A DNA stretch of 64,000 nucleotides from the NCBI RefSeq assembly GCF_012933505.1, contig NZ_JABBNB010000024.1, forward strand, positions 44,343 to 108,342, in the 5' to 3' direction. A program made the translations under genes and the position numbers. This document shows positions 51,325 through 60,089 of the stretch, in pieces. Each line of letters starts with the position of its first letter. Within the stretch, counting starts at the first letter, position 1. Source of the DNA: Gordonia asplenii (GTDB lineage Bacteria; Actinomycetota; Actinomycetes; Mycobacteriales; Mycobacteriaceae). The notes beneath the pieces are model-generated. The model ran no database searches. It was not told the origin of the DNA and was given only the letters and a program-made list of their open reading frames with translations.

Positions 51325-52257
51325 ATGACACACGTAACCGAACTCGCCTATGTCGTATACGAGGTCTCCGACCTCGACGACTGGACCCACTTCGGCGTCG
51401 ACCTGCTCGGCATGATGAAGGTCGAAGCCACGGCCGACGGGTTCAATCTGCGCACCGACGAGCGGTCGTTCCGCTGGCAGATCGAGCAGGGGGCGGCCGA
51501 CGATCTCGTCGCGTCAGGCTTCCTCGTGGAATCTCTTGAGGCGCTGGCCGAACTCTCCGCGGGGCTGGCCGAGGCCGGCTTCGCGGTAACCGACGGCGAC
51601 GCCGAGATCTGCGCGAAACGGCAGGTCGAGACGATGCGGATCGTGCACGATCCGATCGGCAACCGTGTCGAGCTGGTGACCGGTCACTGCGACGCGCAAA
51701 CGCCTTGGGCCAGTGCATCATTGCACGGGCACTTCGTCACCGGCCAGGGCGGTGCGGGCCACGAGGTGCTGATCGCCAAGGGGGAGTCGCGCGACGAGTA
51801 CCTCGCGTTCTACCTCGACCTGCTGGGCTTCAAGGTGTCTGATCAGATCGTCGAAGAGTTGGCGCCGGGCATCGTCGCCGACCTCATCTTCCTGCATTGC
51901 AACCCGCGCCACCACTCTGTCGCGCTCGGCGACATACCGCATCCAAAACGCATACACCACTTCATGATCGAGGTCTCCGACATCCGTGACGTCGGGCTGG
52001 CGTGGGATCGATGCCTCGCCGCGGCGCAGCCGGTCGAGATGACGATCGGTATGCACCCGAACGATCACATGCTGTCCTTCTATGTGTTCACACCGTCGGG
52101 CTTCTCCATCGAATACGGTTGGGGCGGCTTGCTCATCGACGACGCGACGTGGGAGCCGAAGACCCTAGAGCATCTGCACTGGTGGGGCCACCAGCCTGCC
52201 GGCGCGGTAGCCGGCCAACTCGCGGAATCCGCTGCGCGAGTGCCGGTTCCGACGTGA
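51325..52257 (+). CDS. Type I extradiol ring-cleavage dioxygenase
   Basis: 310 aa, two-module VOC fold like BphC/HppB. Fe(II) ligands are His146 (GAGHEVL), His212 (RIHHFMIEV) and Glu263 (FSIEYGWGG), close to BphC numbering. Cleaves a catechol next to one hydroxyl to a 2-hydroxy-6-oxo-dienoate. The hydroxylase-hydrolase-dioxygenase set resembles the Rhodococcus hpp operon, with the dioxygenase third here. No hydratase or aldolase gene follows, so the later steps must be elsewhere. Confidence 0.93.
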   Translation: MTHVTELAYVVYEVSDLDDWTHFGVDLLGMMKVEATADGFNLRTDERSFRWQIEQGAADDLVASGFLVESLEALAELSAGLAEAGFAVTDGDAEICAKRQVETMRIVHDPIGNRVELVTGHCDAQTPWASASLHGHFVTGQGGAGHEVLIAKGESRDEYLAFYLDLLGFKVSDQIVEELAPGIVADLIFLHCNPRHHSVALGDIPHPKRIHHFMIEVSDIRDVGLAWDRCLAAAQPVEMTIGMHPNDHMLSFYVFTPSGFSIEYGWGGLLIDDATWEPKTLEHLHWWGHQPAGAVAGQLAESAARVPVPT

Positions 52258-52260
52258 CCG

Positions 52261-52510
52261 GCTCGCTCCCCGAGTGTCGAAGCGAGGTAGGGTTTTGCGA
52301 CGTCATCGGCTCGCTCCTCGAATGCCGAAGCGAGGTAGGGTTTCGCGACGTTATCCGCTCGCTCCCCGAGTGCCGAAGCGAGGTAGGGTTTCGCGACGTC
52401 GTCCGCTCGCTCCCCGAGTGCCGAAGCGAGGTAGGGTTTCGCGACGTCATCCGTCCGCTCCCCGAGTGTCGAAGCGAGGAACGAGCTTCGGTGTAACGAG
52501 GGGTCGGTGA
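52261..52510. repeat. Five tandem 48-bp units of the E arm
   Basis: Units start at 52261, 52309, 52357, 52405 and 52453, each GCTCGCTCCCCGAGTGCCGA then AGCGAGGTAGGGTTTCGCGA plus eight bases. The last unit runs into a standard E arm with GGTGTAACGAGGGG. Non-coding, between convergent genes. Confidence 0.88.
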
Positions 52511-52569
52511 CCCGAGAGACCTGGCCGCGTCGAAACCTGCGCAGCCATGCAAACCCGACAACGATGTCG

Positions 52570-52598
52570 CAACCCGAACGGAAATTCCGTTCGGGTTG
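52570..52598. terminator. Strong palindromic hairpin between convergent genes
   Basis: CAACCCGAACGGAA (52570-52583), one A, then its exact complement (52585-52598): a 14-bp perfect stem. TCGTTCGGGTTT repeats part of it just downstream (52606-52617). It lies 18 bases beyond the stop of the minus-strand gene, probably a bidirectional terminator. Confidence 0.75.
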
Positions 52599-52615
52599 AC
52601 ATCCTTCGTTCGGGT

Positions 52616-53305
52616 TTAGCCGACTTCGGGTACCTTACCCAGAACCCACCCCACGTCCGCTCGCGCATTGATCGCCCGTACGACCTCTGCCGTAATCGAA
52701 TGTCCGTCCAGCACGCGAGCCACAGCCCCGACGTCCACCTGCATCCCGTAGTAGTCGCCGAGGCTCTCCGCCACCTCGCCGGCGGTGAACTCCACGACGT
52801 CACGGAACAGATATTCGACGCCCTCGATGTCCTCGTCCTCGTTCTCCGGTGGCTGGTAGTCGGCACATTGCCAGCTCGAATCCGACGGTAACCGCCACGC
52901 ACACAACGTAATCGCCGCGACGGTGTCCGCCGCGCCGTCGGCATGTCGAAACGTTTCGTCGACGTCGGGATCAGTCACGTATCCGGAAAACTCACGCGGC
53001 AACCCGTCCAACAGTCCATCCCACACCTTATTGCGTTGCCAGTGAAGGGAATTCATAGGTGAGTCGTGATAGAACCCGCGCAGGTAACAACCGTCGGCGG
53101 AGAATACCGCCGACCATTCGTGTCCCTCACCGTCCGCCCATTTCGCCAGGTCGACGCCGGGCCGCCATGATTCGGCGAAGGTCAGGTGCATGTACTGTGA
53201 GCTCGCCTCGTCTCCGGCGCAGATCAGCTCCACGACAGCGCGCTGTCGGCACCGACGTCGAAACTCCGCAGGGGCGCTCAAGTCCAGATACGGGTGCGTA
53301 CGCAT
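52616..53305 (-). CDS. Uncharacterised 229-residue protein
   Basis: No family recognised. Start ATG 53305 follows AGGAG at a longish distance. Soluble, acidic and Trp-rich (HEWSAVFSAD, LHWQRNKVWDG, WRLPSDSSWQ), with the C-terminal 80 residues holding a regular alternation suggestive of helices (FTAGEVAESLGDYYGMQVDV). It lies downstream of the gene at 53339 on the same strand with a 33-base gap, so the two may be an operon. Confidence 0.6.
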   Translation of the reverse strand: MRTHPYLDLSAPAEFRRRCRQRAVVELICAGDEASSQYMHLTFAESWRPGVDLAKWADGEGHEWSAVFSADGCYLRGFYHDSPMNSLHWQRNKVWDGLLDGLPREFSGYVTDPDVDETFRHADGAADTVAAITLCAWRLPSDSSWQCADYQPPENEDEDIEGVEYLFRDVVEFTAGEVAESLGDYYGMQVDVGAVARVLDGHSITAEVVRAINARADVGWVLGKVPEVG

Positions 53306-53338
53306 AGCGAGTTCATTTCTCCTGTCGCTCAACCAGAT

Positions 53339-54388
53339 TCACGGACGGACGTCAATCCACTCGACGTACCCGCTTCCGTCCACCGCCGCGCCCCGGAACT
53401 CCCCGACGTACGAGTACGCCCCGACGTACCCGCGTCCATGCCCATACCGCCACGGCGCGTCGACAGTGGCGTCGAGCATGAGCAGCACCGCCCCACGATC
53501 GCGCACGGTCCACCGAAACCTCAACGGCATCGACATTCGACGTCCCCGCACATCGACCGACTCCGCCCCGGATTCGAGGACCTCGAACCGCACATCGTCG
53601 AATACCTGCGCCGCGCCGCCGACGGTGCGCAGGTGCGCGAGTCGGCACGCCACCCGTCCTCTGGCCTGCACGTCGGTCAGCAGAACCTGAGTGCGGTCGT
53701 CGAGGTCGATGATCTGGTAGGTGAAGAAGTCGGCCGGAAGCTTCAACGCCGAAGGAATCGTTCGCGACGCCAACGACTGATGCGTCGTCATCCGTGCATA
53801 CTCGAACGTCCCCAGACCCTCGACCTCGATACCGTCGACGACGCCCCGGTACGGCGCCATGAGACTGAAATGGTCGTAGATGGGCGTCTTCACGAAATAC
53901 GACGCCTGGTCGGTCACTTCCAACTGCAGATCGACGTCGAAGCCGGGATAACGCCCGACGACGCTGACGCGCGGCAGCGCGACGTCGATCTGAAGGTCGT
54001 CTCCCCATTTCAAGACTGAACCATCCAGAGCGAAAGAACAGTCGTTCGACGAGTCGTACGCACGGTAGAAATGCTGATCGGCGTGCGCCGTCGACGACAA
54101 CACCGTCGCAGTGTCACGCGCGTCCTCGACGGCGAGGTAGTCGTTGTCGAAGATCTCCGCACCCGAGGCTCCGATCAGCGTCATCGTGTTCACGTAGCGA
54201 TGAGGGGCCGGGAGGTCGGGGACGAAGATGCCGTAGTGCACCGCCGACCAACGCCGCGACCGCGTGTTCGGCCGCAACACATCGGCCTGTGCGAACGGGG
54301 CACTCGACGCCGGGATGCGCGAGTCGACGATCGGCAGTGCGGCGTCGACGATCAGTCGCGACAACGCAGTCGAGATGACATGGCTCAT
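53339..54388 (-). CDS. Uncharacterised 349-residue beta-rich protein
   Basis: A conserved hypothetical; it resembles the DUF6670-type proteins of mycobacteria in RRWSAVHYGIFVPDLPAPHR and YLAVEDARDTATVLSS, but I am not certain of the family. Many short beta strands with conserved aromatic and Asp residues suggest a lipocalin- or CrtC/AttH-like double barrel (inference). No signal peptide. It is divergent from the ArsR gene across 59 bases with a 14-bp palindrome, so ArsR could control it. Confidence 0.65.
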   Translation of the reverse strand: MSHVISTALSRLIVDAALPIVDSRIPASSAPFAQADVLRPNTRSRRWSAVHYGIFVPDLPAPHRYVNTMTLIGASGAEIFDNDYLAVEDARDTATVLSSTAHADQHFYRAYDSSNDCSFALDGSVLKWGDDLQIDVALPRVSVVGRYPGFDVDLQLEVTDQASYFVKTPIYDHFSLMAPYRGVVDGIEVEGLGTFEYARMTTHQSLASRTIPSALKLPADFFTYQIIDLDDRTQVLLTDVQARGRVACRLAHLRTVGGAAQVFDDVRFEVLESGAESVDVRGRRMSMPLRFRWTVRDRGAVLLMLDATVDAPWRYGHGRGYVGAYSYVGEFRGAAVDGSGYVEWIDVRP

Positions 54389-54415
54389 GGGTGCGAAGGC
54401 TACTACATCTCTTTA

Positions 54416-54429
54416 CAGGTATATACCTG
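54416..54429. promoter_or_regulatory. Perfect 14-bp palindrome CAGGTATATACCTG, likely ArsR operator
   Basis: It lies 19-32 bases upstream of the ArsR GTG start, and a second partial copy (AGGTATATATAG) follows at 54433-54444. AT-rich dyads of this form are typical of ArsR-family sites. It sits between divergent genes. Confidence 0.75.
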
Positions 54430-54447
54430 AAGAGGTATATATAGAGT

Positions 54448-54777
54448 GTGTCCCCAACTACCTGGACGGCCCTCGGTGACCCCACCCGGCGGGCCATCCT
54501 CGACCGGATTCGACGGCGCCCCTGTGCGGTCGGCGAGTTGTCGGCGCACCTGGGACTCGGGCAGCCGCAGACGTCGAAACACCTCAAGGTGCTGCGCGAG
54601 GCGCACCTGGTCACCGTCCGCGTCGACGCGCAGCGGCGGGTCTACTCGCTCGATCCGCGTGGCTTTGCCGACGTCGACGACTGGCTGACGCCCTACCGCA
54701 GTCTGTGGAACGACAGCCTCGACGCATTGGAGCGGCATCTGGATGCAGCACAACATGATTCACGAACGGAGACCTGA
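54448..54777 (+). CDS. ArsR family regulator
   Basis: 109 aa from GTG 54448. The winged helix is DPTRRAILDRIRRRPCAVGE, then LSAHLGLGQPQTSKHLKVL, then REAHLVTVRVDAQRRVYSLD. There are no metal-binding Cys pairs, so it belongs to the group paired with SRPBCC proteins rather than metal sensors. The AHSA1-type gene starts 1 base after its stop, a very common two-gene module. Confidence 0.92.
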   Translation: MSPTTWTALGDPTRRAILDRIRRRPCAVGELSAHLGLGQPQTSKHLKVLREAHLVTVRVDAQRRVYSLDPRGFADVDDWLTPYRSLWNDSLDALERHLDAAQHDSRTET

Positions 54778-54778
54778 C

Positions 54779-55297
54779 ATGGATCGCGGCACCTACCTCA
54801 CCGTCGACGACGGCCGGCCGGCGGTGCGATTCCGCCGACGCTACGCGCACTCGCCGCAACGAGTCTGGACCGCCGTCACCGATCCGGCGCAACTCTCCGT
54901 CTGGTTTCCAGCGACGGTGACCTTCGAACCGCGCGTCGGTGGCACGATCACCTTCACCGGCGACGACTATGCCGAGGACATGACCGGCACCGTCTTGACC
55001 TTCGAACCGCCCACACGCTTCGCCTTCACCTGGGGCGCCGACGAGGTACACCTCCACGTCACCCCCGACGCCGACGGGGCGATCCTCACTTTGCTCAACG
55101 TGCTCGAGCGGCGCGACGCCGCGGCCCGCAATGCCGCCGGCTGGGATGTCTGCCTACGTGAGCTCGACAACGTCGTCGACGGCATCGAAACCGCTGGTCC
55201 ACACAGTGATTCGGCTCAGCCGTGGCAGCCGCTGTACGACGAGTACGTCGCCGCGGGATTGCCCGCGGGTGCGCCCGTGCCGGGCGTCGGCGACTGA
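54779..55297 (+). CDS. SRPBCC/AHSA1 domain protein
   Basis: 172 aa from ATG 54779. The helix-grip fold is clear from VRFRRRYAHSPQRVWTAVTD, LSVWFPATVTFEPRVGGTI and FAFTWGADEVHLHV. Binds a hydrophobic ligand or acts as an Aha1-like protein. It is co-expressed with ArsR; the C-terminus abuts the convergent SDR gene with a 1-base gap, so transcripts may overlap. Confidence 0.9.
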   Translation: MDRGTYLTVDDGRPAVRFRRRYAHSPQRVWTAVTDPAQLSVWFPATVTFEPRVGGTITFTGDDYAEDMTGTVLTFEPPTRFAFTWGADEVHLHVTPDADGAILTLLNVLERRDAAARNAAGWDVCLRELDNVVDGIETAGPHSDSAQPWQPLYDEYVAAGLPAGAPVPGVGD

Positions 55298-55298
55298 C

Positions 55299-56123
55299 CT
55301 ATTTCGCGATCCGCTCCGCGTACCCGGCCCGCGCCTGGGCGTCGAAGTCGAGGAACGCGTTGTACGCGCCCAGCCGGCGACTCACTTCGTCGCGCACGGT
55401 GCGGCCCATCAGGGGCTGCGTCCGCAGAATGACGCCGATCGCCTTCGGTACGAATACGTCCGCGCGGGGGCGATCGATCGCAGCCGCGATGGCATCGGCC
55501 ACATCCGACGGCTCGACGACGGGCACCAGCTTCGTCGCGGTCGTGCCTGCGATCAACTCGGTGTTGGTGAAATGCGGCATGACGCAAGTGAATTCGACAC
55601 CGGAGTCGGCGAACTCGACGCGGGCCGTCTCGGTCATCGCGACCACTGCCGACTTCGAGGCGCAGTAGGCGAGGCCACCCGGAACAGGAGTCTTGCCCGC
55701 CGTCGACGCCACGTTGATGATGTGCCCGCTGCCCGCCGCGATCATATCCGGCAGCGCGATATGCATGCCGTTCATCGCGCCGAGAACATTCACGTTGATC
55801 GCCTTCAGGTAGGTATCGGGCCGTTGGTCGAGGAAGCTACCGATCGGCATGATCCCGGCGTTGTTGATCAATACATCGATCGGCCCCGACTCGGTTGCCG
55901 TTGAGTAGAAGGCGGCAAACGATTCTCGATCGGCGACGTCGACGGTAAAACCTGTTGCCGCTGAACCGATTCGCACGACCGCGGCATCGATGGCCTGCTG
56001 ATCCAGATCGCCGATGACCACGGTCGCGCCGTGCTGCGCGACGGCGGTTGCGGTGGCCAGTCCGATACCGCGAGCACCGCCGGTGATGATGATGCGCTTG
56101 CCGTGAAGGGTCGTGGATTTCAT
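55299..56123 (-). CDS. Short-chain dehydrogenase/reductase
   Basis: 274 aa classical SDR. IIITGGARGIGLATA (11-25) binds NAD(P), VDVLINNAGIMPIG includes the NNAG motif, and the catalytic Ser, Tyr and Lys sit in NVASTAGKTPVPGG and YCASK. It probably oxidises an alcohol produced by the P450 of this cluster (inference). It is divergent from the aldehyde dehydrogenase, with two related AT-rich sites between. Confidence 0.9.
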   Translation of the reverse strand: MKSTTLHGKRIIITGGARGIGLATATAVAQHGATVVIGDLDQQAIDAAVVRIGSAATGFTVDVADRESFAAFYSTATESGPIDVLINNAGIMPIGSFLDQRPDTYLKAINVNVLGAMNGMHIALPDMIAAGSGHIINVASTAGKTPVPGGLAYCASKSAVVAMTETARVEFADSGVEFTCVMPHFTNTELIAGTTATKLVPVVEPSDVADAIAAAIDRPRADVFVPKAIGVILRTQPLMGRTVRDEVSRRLGAYNAFLDFDAQARAGYAERIAK

Positions 56124-56166
56124 GGTCTCTCCTGGGATTCGACTGTCGGTGGCGCGGCCACCTCAG

Positions 56167-56242
56167 ATATAACCTAATTTATGTTTGGATCGCGATCAAC
56201 CCCTTGACCTCAGGGAATCCATATGTAACATAACTTATAGTT
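56167..56242. promoter_or_regulatory. Two related AT-rich operator-like sites between SDR and ALDH genes
   Basis: On the minus strand AAACATAAATTAGGTTATAT covers 56167-56186; on the plus strand AACATAACTTATAGTT covers 56227-56242. Both share AACATAAnTTA in inverted orientation about 40 bases apart, one near each start. They look like binding sites for a regulator of both divergent genes. No regulator gene is next to them. Confidence 0.6.
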
Positions 56243-56261
56243 GAACACCGACGGAGGTACG

Positions 56262-57653
56262 ATGTCATCCACCACGCAAGCCCCAGCCACTGCCGACAGT
56301 GAACTCCTGCTGCGCGATCTTCGAGCAACCCACGACACGGGCGTCACCCGATCGCTGGACTGGCGCCGTGAGCAGCTCCTCGGCATCGAGCGTCTTTGCG
56401 ATGAGCGTGAGGAGGAGATCGCCGGTGCACTCGCTGCCGACCTGGGCCGTCCCGCTGCCGACGCATGGCTCGGCGACATCGCATCGACCAAGGGGGAGGC
56501 GGCATACGCGCGCAAGCATCTGCGTACGTGGATGCGGCGTAAGCGGGTGTCCCTGCCCCTCGCGCAGCAGCCGGCGCGCGGTTGGGTTCAATACGATCCG
56601 CTCGGTGTGGTCCTGATCATCGGTCCGTGGAACTACCCGGTGTACCTCAGCCTCGGACCACTCGTCGCCGCCGTCGCCGCGGGCAACTGCGCGGTTCTCA
56701 AGCCGTCCGAGCTCGCGCCGGCGACATCGGCGTTGCTCGCCGACCTTGTTCCGCGTTATCTCGATCCGAGGGCGGTTCGCGTAGTCGAGGGCGACGCGGT
56801 GGTCACCCAGGAACTTCTGGCCGCGGGCTTCGACCATGCACTGTTCACCGGAGGTACCGAGGTCGGCCGCAAGATCATGGCCGCGGCAGCACCCACGCTC
56901 ACCCCGGTGACTCTCGAACTAGGCGGCAAGAGTCCGGTCATCGTCACCGCCGATGCCGACCTCGACGTGACCGCCCGACGCATCGCGTGGGTCAAACTCC
57001 TCAACTCGGGGCAGACCTGCATCGCCCCCGACTATGTCCTCGCCGACGAGTCCATCGCCGACGAACTGATCACCAAGATCATCGCGAACGTCGCCGAATT
57101 CCGTTCCGGTGAAACCGATCCCGCCGTGCCGATCGTCAACCGCCGGCAGTACGACCGACTGGCCGAACTTATTCGGTCGACCGGTGGAGCCATCGCCGCC
57201 GGCGGGCGTCTCGACGATGCGCAGCTGCGCATCGAGCCCACCGTCGTCGTCGACCCGGCATGGTCGGACCCGGTGATGCGCGAGGAGATCTTCGGTCCCG
57301 TCCTTCCCATCCTGCGGATCCAATCCATGGACGCTGCAGTCGAGTTCGTGAACTCAGCACCAAAGCCGTTGGCGCTCTACGTATTCGGAAGTCAGCGTGC
57401 CGCGCAGCGGATCATCGACCGTGTTCCGTCCGGCGGCGCGGTGATCAATCACGTCGCAATGCACTGTCTCGTACCGCAACTGCCGTTCGGCGGCGTCGGC
57501 GCCAGCGGTACCGGCGCCTACCACGGACGGTGGGGTTTCGAGACGATGAGTCACCGGCGCGCGGTCCTGGCGAAGTCCACCCGACCCGACCCGCGCATGT
57601 TCTATCCGCCCTATTCCGCCCGTGCCCTCAAACTCATGCGAAAGGTCTTCTGA
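56262..57653 (+). CDS. Aldehyde dehydrogenase (class 3-like)
   Basis: 463 aa from ATG 56262, with GGAGG 4 bases upstream. NAD(P)-binding GPWNYPVYLSLGPLV, TLELGGKSPVIV with the Glu base, and NSGQTCIAPDY with the catalytic Cys are all present; the protein is about 470 residues like class 3/FALDH enzymes that act on fatty and terpenoid aldehydes. Its stop overlaps the start of the WS/DGAT gene. It is a clear paralogue of the aldehyde dehydrogenase at the window start. Confidence 0.93.
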   Translation: MSSTTQAPATADSELLLRDLRATHDTGVTRSLDWRREQLLGIERLCDEREEEIAGALAADLGRPAADAWLGDIASTKGEAAYARKHLRTWMRRKRVSLPLAQQPARGWVQYDPLGVVLIIGPWNYPVYLSLGPLVAAVAAGNCAVLKPSELAPATSALLADLVPRYLDPRAVRVVEGDAVVTQELLAAGFDHALFTGGTEVGRKIMAAAAPTLTPVTLELGGKSPVIVTADADLDVTARRIAWVKLLNSGQTCIAPDYVLADESIADELITKIIANVAEFRSGETDPAVPIVNRRQYDRLAELIRSTGGAIAAGGRLDDAQLRIEPTVVVDPAWSDPVMREEIFGPVLPILRIQSMDAAVEFVNSAPKPLALYVFGSQRAAQRIIDRVPSGGAVINHVAMHCLVPQLPFGGVGASGTGAYHGRWGFETMSHRRAVLAKSTRPDPRMFYPPYSARALKLMRKVF

Positions 57654-59068
57654 TGCGTGCCCTGTCCAGCCTCGACGCGCAGTTTCTTCTTGCCGAACGC
57701 GGCAACTTCGGCGCCCAGTATTGCGGGTTGATGTTCTTCCGCACCGACACCGGCCGGCCGATCACCGCGGCGTCGATGACCGAGCGAATCTCTCAGCGGC
57801 TCCACCAGACCCCGCCGCTGAACTGGAAAGTCGTCAACGTCCCGCTGCGGCTCGGCTATCCGGTCTTCATCGACGCCGAGGTCGACCTCTCGCAGCACGT
57901 CGTCGAATCTACCTTGGCGACACCGGATCTCGAGGCTCTGCGCGCTGAAGTCGCGAAGATCCAAGGCGCTCGGCTCTCCCGGGACATCCCGATGTGGCGC
58001 ATCCACATCTTCCATGGGCTGCCGGATACGACGGCGTTGGTCATGACGCTTCACCATTCGGTCGCCGACGGGATCGCCGCGACGGAGATCCTCGCCGCGA
58101 TCGTCGACACGCCGGTCGAATTCGTGATCGCACCACCGGTGCCCGCTGAGCCCGAACCCAGTCGCGCGGCGCTGGTGACCGCAGCGATGTCGGCGCAGTG
58201 GGAGCGGATGCGCAGGGGAGTGGGCGCATTGCCCGTGACGCTGGCCAACCTCGACCAGGTCCCCGCGCTGCGTGGACTGCCGGGCGTCGAACGGCTGGCG
58301 CGCGCGATTCGCGGTGACCGTGACGCGCCACTGCTGCCTGCGCCTCGGACCCGCTTCAACGCGCGGTTGTCCCCGAACCGCAGCGTCGCTTACGGCAGTG
58401 TCCCGCTCGACGACGTGAAAGCGATCAAAGACGAATTCGGCATCACCGTCAACGATGTCGTGATCGCGCTCTGTGCCGGAGCTCTGCGGCGACGACTCGC
58501 CGCCACCGGCGGACCGCCCGCCGCCCCACTCGTCGCATATCTTCCGGTGTCGACCCGAATCCCTTATGCCGCTGATCGTTTCGGCAACGCGATCACCTCG
58601 ATCATCGCGCCGATTCCCACGCACCTCGACGACGCCGCGGCCCGACTCGACTTCGCCCACCACACCCTCGCAGCAGCGAAGAACCGTACTCAGGCCGCAC
58701 CGCCCTCGTTGCTCAGCGATGTCAACGATCCGATTCCCGCGCCGATCTTCGGCCTGGCGGCGCGGGGGCTGGTCAGTGCGATGTCGTCGAAGCACACCCG
58801 GCCGCCGGTCAATCTCATCATCTCCAATGTCGCCGGTCCGCGAACCGGGCTGAGCTGCCACGGCGCGCCGCTGCTCGTCAACTATCCGCTCAGCGTCATC
58901 TTCGACGGGTTCGCGCTGAACATCACCGTGGTCAGCTATCGGGACTCGCTCGACATCGGGATCGTCGGCGACGCCGTCGCAGTCCCCGACACCGCCGAAC
59001 TCATCGACGACATGAAAGCCGAACTCGCCGAACTCAACGCCCAATTGCGAAGGAGCGCAACGCTATGA
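57653..59068 (+). CDS. Wax ester synthase/diacylglycerol acyltransferase (WS/DGAT)
   Basis: 471 aa from ATG 57653, overlapping the previous stop (TGATG). The N-terminal condensation-like domain has the catalytic HHSVADG (His134, His135, Asp139). The C-terminal WS/DGAT domain has NLIISNVAGPRTGL and FALNITVVSY. It transfers acyl groups from acyl-CoA to a fatty alcohol or diacylglycerol, making storage lipid. Within an oxidation operon it might instead esterify the alcohol intermediate. It overlaps the reductase gene at 59065 by 4 bases. Confidence 0.92.
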   Translation: MRALSSLDAQFLLAERGNFGAQYCGLMFFRTDTGRPITAASMTERISQRLHQTPPLNWKVVNVPLRLGYPVFIDAEVDLSQHVVESTLATPDLEALRAEVAKIQGARLSRDIPMWRIHIFHGLPDTTALVMTLHHSVADGIAATEILAAIVDTPVEFVIAPPVPAEPEPSRAALVTAAMSAQWERMRRGVGALPVTLANLDQVPALRGLPGVERLARAIRGDRDAPLLPAPRTRFNARLSPNRSVAYGSVPLDDVKAIKDEFGITVNDVVIALCAGALRRRLAATGGPPAAPLVAYLPVSTRIPYAADRFGNAITSIIAPIPTHLDDAAARLDFAHHTLAAAKNRTQAAPPSLLSDVNDPIPAPIFGLAARGLVSAMSSKHTRPPVNLIISNVAGPRTGLSCHGAPLLVNYPLSVIFDGFALNITVVSYRDSLDIGIVGDAVAVPDTAELIDDMKAELAELNAQLRRSATL

Positions 59069-60071
59069 CCACCACACTCGCCGCACAGAAGGCACCGGAG
59101 GTCGGAGAGTGCGCAGCAGAACTCAGCATCGTCGGGCGCTCTGTCGCCGCCGACGGCGTCGTAACGCTCACCCTCGCCGACCCGAATGGTTCGTCGTTGC
59201 CGCGCTGGCAACCGGCGCGCATATCGACCTGATGCTCGACAACGGTCTCGTCCGGCAGTACTCACTGTGCGGCGACCCGACCGACCTCAAGACGTGGACC
59301 GTTGGAATCCTGCGGGATCCGAACAGCCGTGGCGGCTCCGAATTCGTTCACGACAACCTCGACGCCGGACGAGCCGTCCGGGTTCGCGGACCGCGAAATC
59401 ACTTCGCGCTCATCGATTCTCCGCGCTATCTCTTCGTCGCGGGCGGTATCGGCATCACTCCGATCAAAGCGATGGCACAAGCGGCCCAACGGTCCGGCGC
59501 GCAGTGGACGCTGATCTACCTCGGCCGGTCGCGCTCGACGATGGCGTTCGCCGACGAACTCGTCGAACGGTACGGCGCCCGGGTCATACTGTGGCCCGAC
59601 GCCGAATCGGGCGGCACCTACGATCTCGCGGCGACCCTCGGCACACCGCTCGACGACACGCTCGTCTACTGTTGCGGACCGGAGGGATTGCTGACCGCAG
59701 TCGAAAACCTCTGCGCCGCATGGCCGGTGGGTTCGGTCAACGTCGAACGCTTCGCCGCGCGAACGTCGACGCCGAGCGCCCGCGAAGAGGGCGGTGAGAC
59801 GCTCGACACCTTCGAGGTGATCTGCATGCGATCGGGCGTCACCGTCGAGGTCGACGCGGACACTCCGATGCTCGACGCGCTCGAAGACGCCGACATCCCG
59901 ATCATGTCCTCCTGCGGTGAGGGAGTCTGCGGCACGTGCCGTGCGACCGTCCTCGAAGGTATTCCCGATCACCGCGACTCCCTGCTCACTGAGGCCGAAC
60001 GTGCCTCTGGCACAACGATTCTGCCGTGTGTGTCACGCTCGAAGACGGCGAAGCTGGTGTTGGACCTATGA
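59065..60071 (+). pseudogene. PDR/VanB-type ferredoxin-linked oxidoreductase broken by a -1 frameshift
   Basis: ATG 59065 overlaps the WS/DGAT stop (ATGA) and reads to LPRWQP. A stop follows in that frame, while the continuing homologous sequence GAHIDLMLDNGLVRQYSLCG is in another frame. One base is missing near 59212-59214 (probably a G in CCGGGC). The remainder has RQYSLCG (flavin), GGIGITPIKAMAQA (NAD) and a C-terminal 2Fe-2S site CGEGVCGTC with a last Cys in LPCVS. Length 1007 bases is 336 codons minus one base. It would donate electrons to the P450. Confidence 0.9.
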
Positions 60072-60089
60072 TCCCGCGCTGCCCGGCGA

